Part shown: piece after piece, positions 19,303 to 31,300 of the stretch
Layout of the letters: each line of letters starts with the position of its first letter
Numbering within the stretch: the stretch's first letter is position 1
Assembly (NCBI GenBank): GCA_033032865.1
Contig: JAWHQI010000228.1
Location: 124,001 to 188,000 of the forward strand
From: Dactylorhiza incarnata
Taxonomy: Eukaryota; Streptophyta; Magnoliopsida; Asparagales; Orchidaceae
Length of the DNA stretch: 64,000 nucleotides
Direction: 5' to 3'
Notes under the pieces: model-generated
What the model saw: the letters and a program-made list of their open reading frames with translations, nothing else
Databases searched by the model: none
Told to the model about the DNA's origin: nothing
Position numbers and translations under genes: made by a program

Positions 19303-21307
19303 TGTAACACCCCGGGTTTCGCTGAGTGCGGAAGTAGGAATGCCCAAGGAGTAGGACAAGTCTTTTGTAGCTGGGAGCTAGCGCTAGCGCCAAGCACTAT
19401 CCCCTCAAGTAAGACATTTGTTTTGATGGTGTTCGTCAAGTTGAATTCGTCGAGGTGGATTAATCGAATGGAATTCGTCAAAGAGCTTGCGCATGCGGTA
19501 GTGCTAGCGCCAGGCGATAGCGTTTCGTCGGGTAATGAAGTTCCGTCGGACCGTTGAGATATTTTTTGTCAGAGGGTTTTTGTCGAGTGACTAGCGTAGG
19601 CGGTAGCGCTAGCGCCGACGCTAGCAGACAGAACCAGATCCATAAGTAGCGATTTTCTGGGCTTCCGATCATCTTAAATTTTGATCCAATGGCTCAGATT
19701 AGGTCATCCTAATGTCCTAAATATGGCAGAAGAGTTTCTTTCCTATTCCACCAAGTATTTTGGTGCTTTTGGAGGCTAAGGAAAGGAGGAGGGTTTGGAG
19801 GAAGAAGAAGGCTAGATCCGCCATTGTTGGAGCACCGGAGCTCCGTTCGCTGATCCGAGACTAGATCCGTGGAGAGGGCACAAAGACACTCATTTCTATC
19901 TGTGTCTTTCAACCGATCCATGGCGAGAAATAGAACTCTTAGGGTAACGACATCTCTCCTCCTGGTTTTAGGATGCGTGCATGGCATCTTTGTTTTTACC
20001 TTCTCTTTTTCTGAAATTTATGGCACCGGATCTCTCAAATGAGAAGGGTTTGGGTCGCCTTGGTTTATGAAGAACCGTCGGGTGATTGAGTCCGTTCCTG
20101 ACATGATTTTGCACTAGAGATCCGCTCCATTAGTGGATTAGGCATTATCGCTGAAGCTGAAATTGTGACTGGTGGTCCGTATCGGTGATGTTGCTTAACG
20201 TGCATTTTAGTGAGTTTGCTAGAAATCCGATGACGGCGAAAACGTTATATGTGTTGCCCTTATGTTTATTGTGAGAACGAACGTTGGTTTGAAAAGGGTA
20301 ACCATGTGCGTAGTGAATGGCTTGTGAAGCCGCTTGTATGTGAAGGCGTAACATTGTCTTTGTGGTCGGCTGGCTAGCCCGTGAATGCTTGGATTCATGT
20401 GGGGAGAGTGTCTCAGCAAGATAAGTCCCCTATTGGGCTAACTGACGAGAATAAGTATGTTGATGCGCCCGTTGGCAAGATGAGCCATGTAAGGGGTGAG
20501 GTCTCAATGGATTTCTTGGCTTTTGGCTTAGTGATTGTGGCAAGAATAAGTATGTTGATGCGCCAGTTGGCAGGATGAGCCATGTTAGAGGTGAGGTCTC
20601 AGTGGAGTTCTTGTCCTTGGGCTTGCATGCCCGTAGGGAAATAATAAGTACACATGGTTTGTTGTGAAATGATGATGTGTGTTTTTATGTTAGAAGCATA
20701 CACGCCATAGGGTGCCTTGGGTGAAACCCAGGTTTGCATACATGTTGCATTGTTAGACCCCTTACTTTTATTACATTTGCTTACGAAGTACTGACTCGCA
20801 GGGTGATGTAGTTCCACGGGGTCCGCTAGGTTGGCCTGGAGGAGGGGTGTTGTTACATCATTGTTGGTCAGCCAAAGCTGACCCTCGTTTTACGACTCTA
20901 TGTGATTTGGATGCAGGGCGTTTGTTGGATCGCAGGCTGGACCCAGCTCACAGGCCAAAAAGCCCTAAGCTTCATGAAGTGCATTTTTCCTGTTTTCTTG
21001 TTTGCCTATGTTGTCTTTACTTGTTCTGGCTTGCACGCCGATGTAGCATAGGATTGTTATAATCTGTTGGGCATTTTCTATGCCTTGTTTGATGACGTGT
21101 CTATGAGTTTGTAAGGCCTTAAGGCCGTAGTACTCTTATGTAGATGTGGATAACTTCTGTGGTTTATTTAATGTTTCCGCTGTGTTTGTTCTGAGTTTTG
21201 AGATGGTTAGATCTATATCACTTTTTAATAATAAAGCTGTGACGATTATATGTTGTGGGGTCCCGGCCGGACCTATATTATATAGTCATTGCAGGGGAGG
21301 TGTTACA
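19303..21307 (+). repeat. 3' LTR of the chromovirus
   Basis: About 2.0 kb from TGTAACACCCCGG to GGTGTTACA. It is uninterrupted and serves as the reference for both insertions in the 5' LTR. GCTAGCGCC-type palindromes lie at about 19375-19395, 19490-19520 and 19590-19625. Confidence 0.9.
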
Positions 21308-21843
21308 CTATTTAGCTCCTGTAAGTACATGCAAAAGAAGGTGGAAGAGAGAAGTAGAAAGGAAAAGGAAAAGAGCGACAGGAAGAGAATTCGAAAGCAC
21401 AATAGATTCGACACCTAAGTTGCTTAAAAGAAAATGATTCGTTGTAACCTAGGATTGTATTCGAAGTGGCGTCGAGAGGAGGTGGATTCAGCATGCCAAA
21501 AAATTTTGAAATGGCTCATTTCTACGCGCGTTGTGCGAAGTTGACGTAATATCGAGTAGAAATCAACATGGCTTCGAAAATATTTAGCAATTATGATGTC
21601 GATGTAAGCGTCGATAAGAATTTGACGCTATATCGAGTGCTAGTCAAATAAACTGTCCCAGTCAGCTCTCGAAGCTAACACTAAGTATAAATCGATGGTG
21701 CGTCGATTTGTATTCGATGAAGCTATAAATGAACAGTTATATTTTTCTTAAAAATTTTGTTGTTTTTCCCAGCAATACCTTTTCTCAAGATACCTTTTTC
21801 TTAAAAATGAACAGTTATAGTTTGAATTCATAATAACAGTGTC
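21308..21843 (-). mobile_element. Pol-to-env spacer of Copia-A
   Basis: Non-coding stretch between RNase H and the env-like ORF, continuing across the chromovirus into 4099. On the minus strand it has a TGCTGGGAAAAACAAC block (about 21760-21780) and several TCGACG-type motifs. It matches the spacer of Copia-B at 51640-51930 and resembles an LTR start. Confidence 0.6.
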
Positions 21844-23151
21844 CTAGAGAGCTCCATCAAGCATTCCCAGTGCATTGATGAAGAACTTGTGCTTACTTTC
21901 ATCAAGTGGCTTAGTGAAGATGTCAGCCCTTTGAATATTAGTGGAAATGTATTGAAGATTGATCTTACCCTTCTCAACATTGTCCCTAAGAAAGTGGTTC
22001 CTTATCTCTATGTGCTTAGTTCTGCTGTAGAGAACAGGATTGGAAGTTATGGAGATAGCACTAGATATGTCACAAAATATTGTGGAATTGTCAAGAGAAA
22101 AGTTGTAGTCAAACATCCAATTTTTCATCCACAATATTCGTGAGCAGCAGCTTCCTGCAGCTATATACTCAGCTTTAGCTGTAGAAGTGGAGATTGAGGT
22201 TTGCTTCTTGCTAAACAATGAGATCAGTCTAGCACCCAGGAATTGACATGTTCCTCATGTGCTTTTTTTATCCAGCCTACATCCAACATAGTCTACATCT
22301 GAATAACCAACTTAGTCAAATCCAAATTCTGCTGGATACAACAAGCCAAGTTCAGGTGTACCCTTTAGATATCTGAGTATCCTTTGTATAGAACTCATGT
22401 GGGATTCCTTGGGGTCAACCTGAAACCTAGCACATATACAGGTTGCAAACATTATATCTGGTCTGCTAGCTGTTAGATAGAGAAGAGATCCAATGGCTGC
22501 TCTGTAAGTCATCTGATCAAAGGACTTACCCTTTTCATCTCTATCTAAAACAACATTGGTAGCTATGGGGTTTTTCATGACAGAGGCATTTTCCATCCCA
22601 AACCTCTTGATGAGTTCTCTGGTATACTAAATTTGGGATATGAAAATGCAATCTATATTTTGCCTTACTTGGAGGCCTAGGAAATTGGATAATTCCCCCA
22701 TGCTACTCATTTCAAATCTAAACTACATTAGGTATGCAAACCTTTTGCATAGTGTTTGATTTGTTGACCCAAATATAATATCATATACATATATCTGTAC
22801 TAGTAGGAACTGATTTTTATGTGCTCTTGTGAAGAGTGTTTTATCCACGTTGTCTCTTTCAAAGGAGTGTTCCAGAATAAAGGTGGATAAGGTCTCATAC
22901 CAAGCTCTTGGAGCTTGCTTGAGGCCTTACAGTGCTTTAACTAATATATATACAAAGGAGGGAAAAGATGGATTGACAAAACCTGGGGACTGCTCCACAT
23001 ATACTTCTTTCTGAAGGGTTCCATTTAGGAAGGCACTCTTCACATCCATCTGATAGACTTTAATCTTCATGTGTGCAGTATATGCAAGAAACATTCTAAT
23101 GGCCTCTAGCCTTGCTATTGGAGCAAATGTCTGGTTGAAGTCAATCCCCTC
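21844..23151 (-). pseudogene. Copia-A reverse transcriptase and RNase H, truncated and broken
   Basis: Minus-strand order is RT (about 23151 down to 22600), then RNase H (22596-22312 and 22218-21844). RT begins abruptly at EGIDFNQTFAP, because Copia-B inserted there. The catalytic box reads YVYD near 22780-22791 where YVDD is expected, so one essential Asp has changed to Tyr. Further on are ASRPDIMFATC, RYLKGTPELGL, STAKAEYIAAGSCC and ADIFTKPLDES, all hallmarks of copia RNase H. The frame breaks several times. Gag, protease and integrase of this copy are not in the window. The sequence resembles Copia-D in the same region (ASRPDIMFSTC), so both belong to related SIRE-like families. Confidence 0.88.
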
Positions 23152-24032
23152 TATTGGGAAAAACTCCTTTTTGGATTTAACTTAACAAAGTAACTATATG
23201 TGATTTTACTTCTTGGTTATATTACACACATTGTATAGTAATGGTAAATTGGTCATTAGATGTCTTAGGATGTCACACTCACCTGAGAGTGTCAAGTCCA
23301 AGTCAAGACAATCACAAAATAAGTAAAGTTAAGACTTGCATCGAATAAAAGTTGATGCAACTTCGACATGATATCGACTCAACTATGACTAGAAGTCAAA
23401 GCCACTTATTTAGTCTGTTGATGTATAATTCAAGTCGAAGCAACTCTGAAAGGAACTCGATGCAGAAGGAGTAGCTTGTCGAAGCCATTCATGAAGTCGA
23501 CGCAACTTCGACTACAATTCGACGCAGAAGTTAAAGCCCAAAGTTCAAGTCTTCAACTCGATGGATATGTCGATAAGGAATCGACGTAACGTCAACATCT
23601 GATTTCAGCCAAATCTAAGAAGGAATTCGAAGCTACTTCTATAAGAACTCAGGGGTGCGTCAACATGAAGAATGATGAAACCGACGCAACGTTGAAAACA
23701 GTCAGAAAAAGGATGCTTTTTTTGTTGTCCTTTTGAGACTTATTCAGAAGGACCATAAGGCTAGAGACAGTTCTCCTTATCAAAATACTCATGCATAGGT
23801 TGTGCAATCCTACCAGGGAGGTAGAAGAGAGGACTACCCACATTTTGGGGAACCTCTATAAAATTCTCGTGTCTTTGTGTGTGATTTTCTATGCTGTCCA
23901 TACCTTAGTTTTTGTTGATTGCATAGTACCTTTGTATTTTTAGGGTATGTGTAGTTTTAGGGAAGAAAATATTTTAAACTGTATTCACCCCCCCCCCCTA
24001 GAGAATACTCAGAGGCACACTGTGCACTTTCA
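23152..24032 (+). repeat. 5' LTR of Copia-B (SIRE-like)
   Basis: Starts near TATTGGGAAAAACTCC inside the Copia-A RT and ends at GCACTTTCA before the primer site. It shares CATTGTATAG and GTCATTAGATGTC blocks with the Copia-A LTR and is rich in TCGACG motifs. The start base is TA rather than TG, so the exact end may be off by a few bases. Confidence 0.7.
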
Positions 24033-24033
24033 A

Positions 24034-24047
24034 TTGGTATAATAAGG
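24034..24047 (+). other. Primer-binding site of Copia-B
   Basis: TTGGTATAATAAGG directly after the LTR is a degraded form of the initiator-Met site TTGGTATCAGAGC. Confidence 0.6.
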
Positions 24048-24140
24048 AGGTTGATCATTAAAAGGTTAACATCTTGATCAAAAGATCTCCTCCTCTCATT
24101 TCTTTATTATAAATCAGTTAAAAACTATTTTTAAAAGAAA

Positions 24141-26022
24141 ATGAATTCTAAGGATTATGCATCAACAAGACCTCCAGTGTGTAACATGAATAAGTTTACA
24201 CTGTGGAAGGCCGGAATAAAGTTGTATATGAATTCTTTTGATGAAGGTATCTTTGATGTGATAACTGCGGGTCCCCGGGCTCCTGTCAGAGAAAGTGCCA
24301 GTGGATCTTCCACACTGGTTGTTGTCCCACGGAATGAGTGGACATAGGCTATGATGCCAAGGCTATGAATATTGTGGTCTCCACAATGTCTGATGACATT
24401 TTTCAGAAAGTAACTGACTGCCAATCAGTAAAAGAGATCTAGGAATCTCTTACCATATGGTAGAAGGAAGCTCCGATGAAAGAAAGGACGGGAAGTCCCT
24501 TCTCATATCCTAATATGAGAACTTTCAAAATAAAGCTGAGGAAAGTGTTGCTGAAATGTATGATAGGTTCAACATCATTATAGATGAACTGAAGGGTCTG
24601 GACATGGAGATATCCTTGATAGAGATAAATGCTAAGATTCTCATGTGCTTCCCTAGCTCATGGGATTCCATGATCTGGGTCATCAGAGAGTCCAGATCCC
24701 ATAAAGATATCTCAACTCTTGGTTTGCTAGGAAAGATCAAATCACATGAGATGCTGCTAATGAGCAGAGCTGAATCAGAGGCAAAGGAGACAACCTCAAC
24801 TCCCGTCCAAAAGAACCTTGCTTTGAAGGCTGCTAAAGGAGAGCCCTCCACTGCTGAAGATGAAATGTTTAGCTTCTTCGCAAGGTGATTCAGAAAATGG
24901 GTTAAGGCAGAAAACTCAAGAAGAAGAGAAAGGAGCTCAAGACCAAGATTTGATAAGACTCCAAAGAAGGAAGTTATTTGCTTCTCCTGCAACAAACCAG
25001 GGCATATCGCCCTTGATTTCCCATATGAACAAAGGGACAGGAGTAGCAACAAAGATGAGCAGAAAAAGAAGTCTTTCAGCAGGAAAGACAAGAAGAAAGC
25101 CAAAGGTTGCATTGCTGAAACCTGGAGTGAATCTGAAGCAGAGTCATGTTCCTCTTCATCAGAGAGTAATGAAGAAAGAGATGCATAAGGAGCATGCATG
25201 ATGGCATTGGGGATATCATCAGATGATGATAAAGAATAGGTATCCCTGTTTCATGATTTGGATTTTAATTCTGAGGATTTTAAAACCTACTTTAAAGAAT
25301 TTTGTAATGATTTTCTCAAAATTCAAAGAGTTAGAAGCAGATAGGGAAGAATTTGAAAATCTTAAGAAAGAAGAATTATATTCAACAAATGATGGCTTGA
25401 GAAATGAAATTCATGAAAAAGAAACAGAATTAATAGATATAAGAAATGAAAATCTAAAATTAAAAGAAGAGCTAACAAAGGCAAAAGCCTTTAAGGACTC
25501 TCTCAATGGGAGGAGTCAAAAGCTCAAAAATATCACACAAAATCTCTCCATGAGATTTAAACACCTAGGTCTAGGAGTAGACCCTTGCACAAGAAGTGAA
25601 GTCACTAGTTGACCAGCCTGGAAAAATCTAGTTAGATTCATTAGACCTAGTGATTATCAAACAAGTGAGAGGAGTGCAATAACTAAGGATCTGGATACTA
25701 ATAATCCAGATAAACTAATTGCATTTAATAGAGAAAAACCAACCAATAAGAAGATATATATAGGCAAGAGTAATTCAGAGCAAGTAACCAACAATAATAA
25801 AAAGGGTAAAGCCAAAGTTAGAATAATTAGACACTCAACTGATTTATTATTTGTAGATACATTTTATACACATTTCAAGAACCAACATAATAAATCAAGG
25901 TTTGATAAACTCATCCTCTGCCATCCAAAAGGATATTATGAAACACCCATCTACTCTTTCATTGAACCTTAAAATGGTAAAAGCAAAGGGCCCAAGGTAA
26001 CCTGGGTTCCTTCTAATGTTTG
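24141..26022 (+). pseudogene. Copia-B gag, broken; pol missing
   Basis: It starts MNSKDYASTRPPVCNMNKF, typical of SIRE-type gag, and continues in pieces: MYDRFNIIIDELKGL from 24556, a zinc knuckle near 24979-25020 and a long charged coiled-coil part to about 25612. The knuckle reads CFSCNKPGHIALDF, so the last Cys is Phe. The gag ends with GPKVTWVPSNV near 26000, the usual boundary before the protease. Instead of protease, integrase or RT, only about 160 bases follow before the Athila-2 insertion. The spacer and env-like ORF appear on the other side (51640-52431). Copia-B therefore looks like a non-autonomous gag plus env-like element. Confidence 0.75.
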
Positions 26023-26177
26023 AGCTAGTTGTGCAGGAGTAGGTAGGATCCTACCTAGGAGATAATTGAAGGGGAAGTAAGAGCTATGGTATAATAAAGA
26101 CCCAAATCTAATAGGGGAGTGAAATCTACTATGAATCTACATCTTATTTTCTTTAGCTTATAAAAATAATAGTATAA
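26023..26177 (+). other. Short Copia-B interior up to the Athila-2 insertion
   Basis: No coding sequence is seen. It ends at the target-site copy ATACT (26178-26182). Its continuation is at 51630. Confidence 0.6.
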
Positions 26178-26182
26178 ATACT

Positions 26183-27794
26183 TGATAATGCATTATTTAT
26201 AGTTATTTTTATATAATATTTTATTAATAATTAATTTAATTTTATTTATTTTTAGTTAATTTATCATTAATTTACTTTTGTTTTGTATTTTCAGGTAATT
26301 TGGGCTGCCAATAGCAATTTCAAGCTCATAAGAGTAATCAGGAGAATATTTGGAGTATTTCTGCCGAAATCACAAAGTACACGCCCTCTATCACGGGCGT
26401 GACCATGGGCGTGACTCCATGTCACGGCTGTGAACTAGCCCTGCCGCATTCCAACTAACAAAACTCGCTGCCAAGTAGAATTAAAATTACACGCCCTCGG
26501 TCACGGGCGTGACGGAGGGCATGATCTCAAGGTTACGGGCGTGACTCGCCCGGAATACGTTCAATGTAGCCAACAATCAATTCCTGCCGTTTCCAGCTTA
26601 TACGCCCTCGGTCACGGGCGTAACTGAGGCAGTGAATCTTCTGCAACCGCCAGATTAACTCGGTTCATGACGTTTCCCACCGTTTCCAGACCCGGTCAAG
26701 ACACGCCCTAGGTCACGGGCGTGACAAAGGCCGTGACCCGCCATGCAATTGATTTCTAGCGGTTTCTCTTCCCCAACATTCCCGGGCTTTCAAGACAGCA
26801 ATTACGCAGCTTACACGCCCTTGGTCACGGGCGTGACCAAAGGCATGACTCCCCGATTTTTCAACTATAAAAGGCAGCAATCTCCAGAAGTCAAGGAGTT
26901 GGATTTTGGAGTTTATATTTAGCTTTAGTTTACTGTCTTTGTTGTTCTAGCTCATTTTTCTTCAAGTTGTAAGTTTTTATTATTGCAATTTTATTTCAAG
27001 TATTGTAGTTTTTAATCATGTCTTTTTTCTCTTCTACTTGTATTCCCATCACTATGATGAGTAGCTAAATTTCCTTTAGCACTTGTTCATGATGAACTTT
27101 GGAATGAAATAAAATATGTTTTGAATTTTTTCTAATTGACAAGCTCTCATATTGTTCATCTTTGATTTATCTTTGAAACACTTCGCTTTGATTTCATATG
27201 TCCGGAATATGATTTTCAATCTAAAATCTGTATGCTAGTGATCGAGAGATCCATGCAAACGAGAAGATCACTCAAAGATAAAAAGGGTTGCATGCATTCC
27301 TCGAGCAAGGGTGACACAAATCTTCCGGATTGGAGTCAAATCTAATAGTGGGGTTCACCGCTTAAAGCAAGCTTAGGGGTTTCGACTGGCCAAGGGGTCT
27401 TAATCGATCAACTAAGGTTAGGTGGTAGTTCTCTCGAGAGAGGCTCTACCATATTTTGTGAACCTCCACGGTCCAAGTTATTTCAATAAGAGTTTGCGGT
27501 TTCATCTTTTATAAAATTATATTTGATTCCAAAGGGATTCAAGACCAAGTGCTAATCTTTTAAATCATAATTTTTCTTCGTAGTTAATTTTCTCCAAATC
27601 GTTTTTCCAAAACAAACCCAACTTTCGATCGGTAAAATAATAGCTCTTCTTTGTGAGTAGAAGTACTCAGCAAGCCCGGAAAAATACGACACTTGATTTT
27701 CTAAATCCTATACTATAAAGCGATAGGTACACTTGCCTTATCAAATTATACATGGATAATATTCTAATTTTACGCAACGCGATTTTATCTATCA
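26183..27794 (+). repeat. 5' LTR of Athila-2
   Basis: About 1.6 kb. An inverted-repeat array covers about 26378-26847, and a TATA box TATAAAAGG lies at 26866-26874. The last unit starts at 26814 and has two mismatches that break the arm symmetry. Downstream blocks (ATGAGTAGCTAAA, GGATTGGAGTCAAATC, CTCGAGAGAGG) are shared with the Athila-1 LTR. Confidence 0.9.
26866..26874 (+). promoter_or_regulatory. TATA box of the Athila-2 5' LTR
   Basis: TATAAAAGG lies 18 bp after the last inverted-repeat unit (ends 26847), the same spacing as in the other LTRs. Confidence 0.7.
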
Positions 27795-27800
27795 AGTTTT

Positions 27801-27820
27801 TGGCGCCGTTGTCGGGGATT
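27801..27820 (+). other. Primer-binding site of Athila-2
   Basis: TGGCGCCGTTGTCGGGGATT is the Athila-type site with one or two changes, six bases after the LTR. Confidence 0.85.
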
Positions 27821-27930
27821 ATTGTTGATATTTTGAAAGCTTAGTTCAATTAATTTTATCATTTTTTCTCTATTCCCTACATTTTTCTGTTTGGTGTATG
27901 ACCTGAAGGAATTCGTCCGATCTACTTGAA

Positions 27931-28298
27931 TTGGATCCGGAAATTGAGCAAACCATTCGGCGACGCTTAAGATTTGAAGGACCAAATTCGCAAGATCCGA
28001 TCGAGGAGTCCGTAGGTGACACTTCTCCTTCTTCTTCCTCCTCTTCTTCTTCCACCTCTTCTTCTAATATGGGTGATCCAAACCCGGATGAGTCCATGCA
28101 ACGGACTATGTCCTATTATGCACGACCTAATATGGAAGATACCCAATCTAGTATTATTCGCCCCGCTATAGCAAACAATAACTTTGAGTTGAAGCCAAGC
28201 ATAATTCAAATGGTACAACAATATTTACAATTTGATGGGCTACAAGACGAGGACCCCAACACACATATTTTTAGTTTTCTAGAAATATGCGATACTTG
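27931..28298 (+). pseudogene. N-terminal part of Athila-2 gag
   Basis: The open frame starts MDPEIEQTIRRRLRFEG. A Ser-rich stretch encoded by TCT/TCC repeats follows, then the conserved plant gag block FELKPSIIQMVQQ and DPNTHIFSFLEICDT. At 28298 the gag homology stops and the frame runs on into a Helitron protein. Gag homology resumes at 36570 with ERFEEHLR, so roughly 70-80 residues of the normal capsid region between these points are absent. The protein would form the particle. Confidence 0.8.
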
Positions 28299-28308
28299 TC
28301 GTGCTCAT

Positions 28309-31300
28309 ATGTCAGAAGACCAGCGGGCACACGAGCGACAGGTTCGACATGCTGCTACGCAGGCACGACGCGAACAAGTTCCCCCACAGCGCACACAGTT
28401 TGGAAACCAATCCTCTGAGGCTGGACACCATGCGCTGCCCCTACCCCAAAGCACTCAACTTGCAACAGACATACCAGCACCAGCGCGTACTACTCCACCA
28501 AATCGTGCTCGAGCCCACTCACAAAGACGAGTGGCAGAAATGTCCACTGAAGAACGTGCTGCAGGACGAGCTTACAGGCGATGCTACCACAGAGTGCGTG
28601 CTGCGCAAATGACAGAGACGCAGCGTGCACATCAACGGGAGCTTAGGCGTGCTGCTGCTCAAAGACGACGCCGTGATGTCCCACTCCAGCGTGGACAAAT
28701 TGAACTTAACGGCTGCGTGACCTCGCACAGTGCTGTGGCTCAGCACGAACCACCTCCACGTGAGGCAGTACCGCATGTTCCCAGTGAAAATGTCAGCATG
28801 ACGTGGGGTAAGTATGTATATTGATTTGTACACATACTTCTCCTTACAAATACCACTACATAACACATCACCCACACACTCTTGCACCTTGAAGTCACAA
28901 ATGCAGATAACGGTGTTGTGCATCGATAATCACTGTCAGCTGTACACCCTTCATCGTTCTCTCACGCTAACCGCCTGCCTCAACTTGGACAATCGTCCAC
29001 AATGCCCGCCTCCGCTCCACTGCTGCCTGAATCTGCACCTCCAGTACTGTCTGCTATCCCAGTCCTGCAACAACGTCGTGAAAACTTGCCATACCGTACG
29101 CACTCATAACATTATCTACTACTATAACAGTTTCTGTTCCTGCACACCTTATGCTCATAACACACTCCTCCACATTTGCCTTCGTAGAAAACTCAGCACA
29201 ACCCGTTCAACAACCTTACTTCAACCGTGATGACAGCTCCGATGATACTGTTGCCACTGTAAATCGTCGTCCGAGGAGCCTTCACATTGCTCGCATATCC
29301 CCTGCAACTACGCAAATTGTGCACTTACACCCGCACTGCCCGCATTTCTGTACGTACTGCCGTGCGAAACTGTTTGATGGTGAAACATCAGTAATGTGTT
29401 GCAACAACGACCGAGTGCAGGTTCCAGCTATACCCTTGCCAGCTGAACTGTACAGTTTGTTCACTGCTGATTCAGCTGAAAGCCGTCATTTCAGAAGATA
29501 CATCCGTTCCTATAATCATGTGTTCTCTTTCACTTCTATGGGTGTTAGATTAGATTCGTCACTGTCCGCTGATCAACACTTAATTTATACTTTTCGCGCT
29601 CATGGAGCAATATACCACAAAATTGGATCTCTTCTGCCAACTGCTAATACAAGACCTCGATACTTACAGTTATATATATACGATACAGAACATGAGCTTG
29701 ATCATCGCTTGCAAGAAAGCTCCGAGTTAGACCGTCGACTGCTTCAGAAGATAACATTAATTCTTGATACATGCAACCCATTTGTTCTGATGTTTTGTCG
29801 CTTAGCGCAGCGATCAGATATTGAAAAGTGCAGATTGGTAATTAAGGAAAGGCCTGCATTTGAACAGCAATATATATTACCGACTGCATCACAGGTTGCT
29901 GCTATAGTTGTTGGTGTTGAAGAGTATTTGGATTCAAATGAAAGGAATATAATTGTCGAGACAACTGAAGGGCACGTAGTTACTGTCCAAGAGTACACAG
30001 GTTTCTATGATCCACTTCAGTACCCACTGCTTCTGCCATACGGCACGTACGGCTGGTTAGCTGAATATAAAGGGCTGAATAATCTACGTGTTAGCTGTTG
30101 TGACTACTACTCCTACATACTTCAGGTTTCATACTTATATTTATTACCACTCTGCTTTTGAAACATCTGTTTTCATCATAACCACCCTCATATACATTCT
30201 GCTACAGGACCGTCACCCACCTTTATCATTACCACTGCACGGCTGTCGTCTGCTGCAACAATACGTTGTTGACAACTATATTAAGATAGAAACTCAGAAA
30301 CTACGTTGGATAAAACGAAATCAACATAATATTCGTGCTGAACTATATAGTGGCCTGCAGGACTGCCTGAATGCAGGAGAAAATAGTGGAGGTACATGCA
30401 CTATGTTTAACTATAATTTGCGCCTTCATCTTTACATACTCGATACTCCACCTTACTATATTATCTTACTATACTACAACAAATATTGGTCGACGGTTTA
30501 TCTTACCGTCATCTTTTGTTGGAAGTCCTCGCGACATGTATCAGTGTTACCAAGATGCAATGTCCGTTGTCCAGCAATACGGTAGACCAGATATTTTTTT
30601 AACAATGACATGCAACTCCTCCTGGCCCGAAATCACAGCTTCGCTCTATCCTGGTCAAACAGCACAGGACCGTCCAGATATTGTTGCTCGAATATTTCAC
30701 GCTAAATATGAAAAATTAAAACAAGATATTTTCCACAAATATGTTATCGGAAGAACAGTTAGTCACGTGCACGTAATTGAGTTTCAAAAAAGAGGTTTGC
30801 CGCATGTTCATATGCTTATTATTTTTGACGCACGTGACAAAATGAACACGCCAGATGATTACGACAGTATTGTTCGAGCCGAGCTCCCTCATGTCGAACA
30901 TGAACCTGAACTCTACAATGCTGTGGTGCGCCATATGATCCACGGCCCCTGTGCCCATGTCAATCCGCATGCTCCATGCTTGAAGCATGGTAGCTGCAAA
31001 AAAAACTACCCTAAACACTTTTGTGAACATACCGTCCAAGGAGCTGACTCATACCCAGTATATCAACGCCGAAATGATGGGCGGGCATTCACGTTGCCGC
31101 ACAGAGAAGATTTCCGTATTGATAACCGGTGGGTCGTTCCATATAATCCATGGCTTCTACTAAAATACGACTGTCACATTAATGTTGAGATTTGTAGTAG
31201 TATCAAAAGTATAAAGTACTTATATAAATACATTCACAAGGGCTCTGACCATATTGCATTTGGGGTTCAGCCTACCGAATCTCGCAATGAATTATCTGAA

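Larger units (their letters stand above)
4100..21307 (+). mobile_element. Tekay/Del-type Ty3/gypsy chromovirus with two internal insertions
   Basis: The 5' LTR begins TGTAACATCCC at 4100 and the 3' LTR ends GGTGTTACA at 21307. Flanking five-base sequences are CCATT (4095-4099) and CTATT (21308-21312), a target-site duplication with one change. Order is LTR, initiator-Met-type primer site, gag, PR, RT, RNase H, integrase, chromodomain-like tail, polypurine tract, LTR, which is the gypsy order. The integrase C-terminus with a KLVKV...W-type tail fits the chromovirus clade. Athila-1 interrupts the 5' LTR after only 18 bases, and the fold-back cluster lies further inside it. All ORFs are broken. 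Confidence 0.9.
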
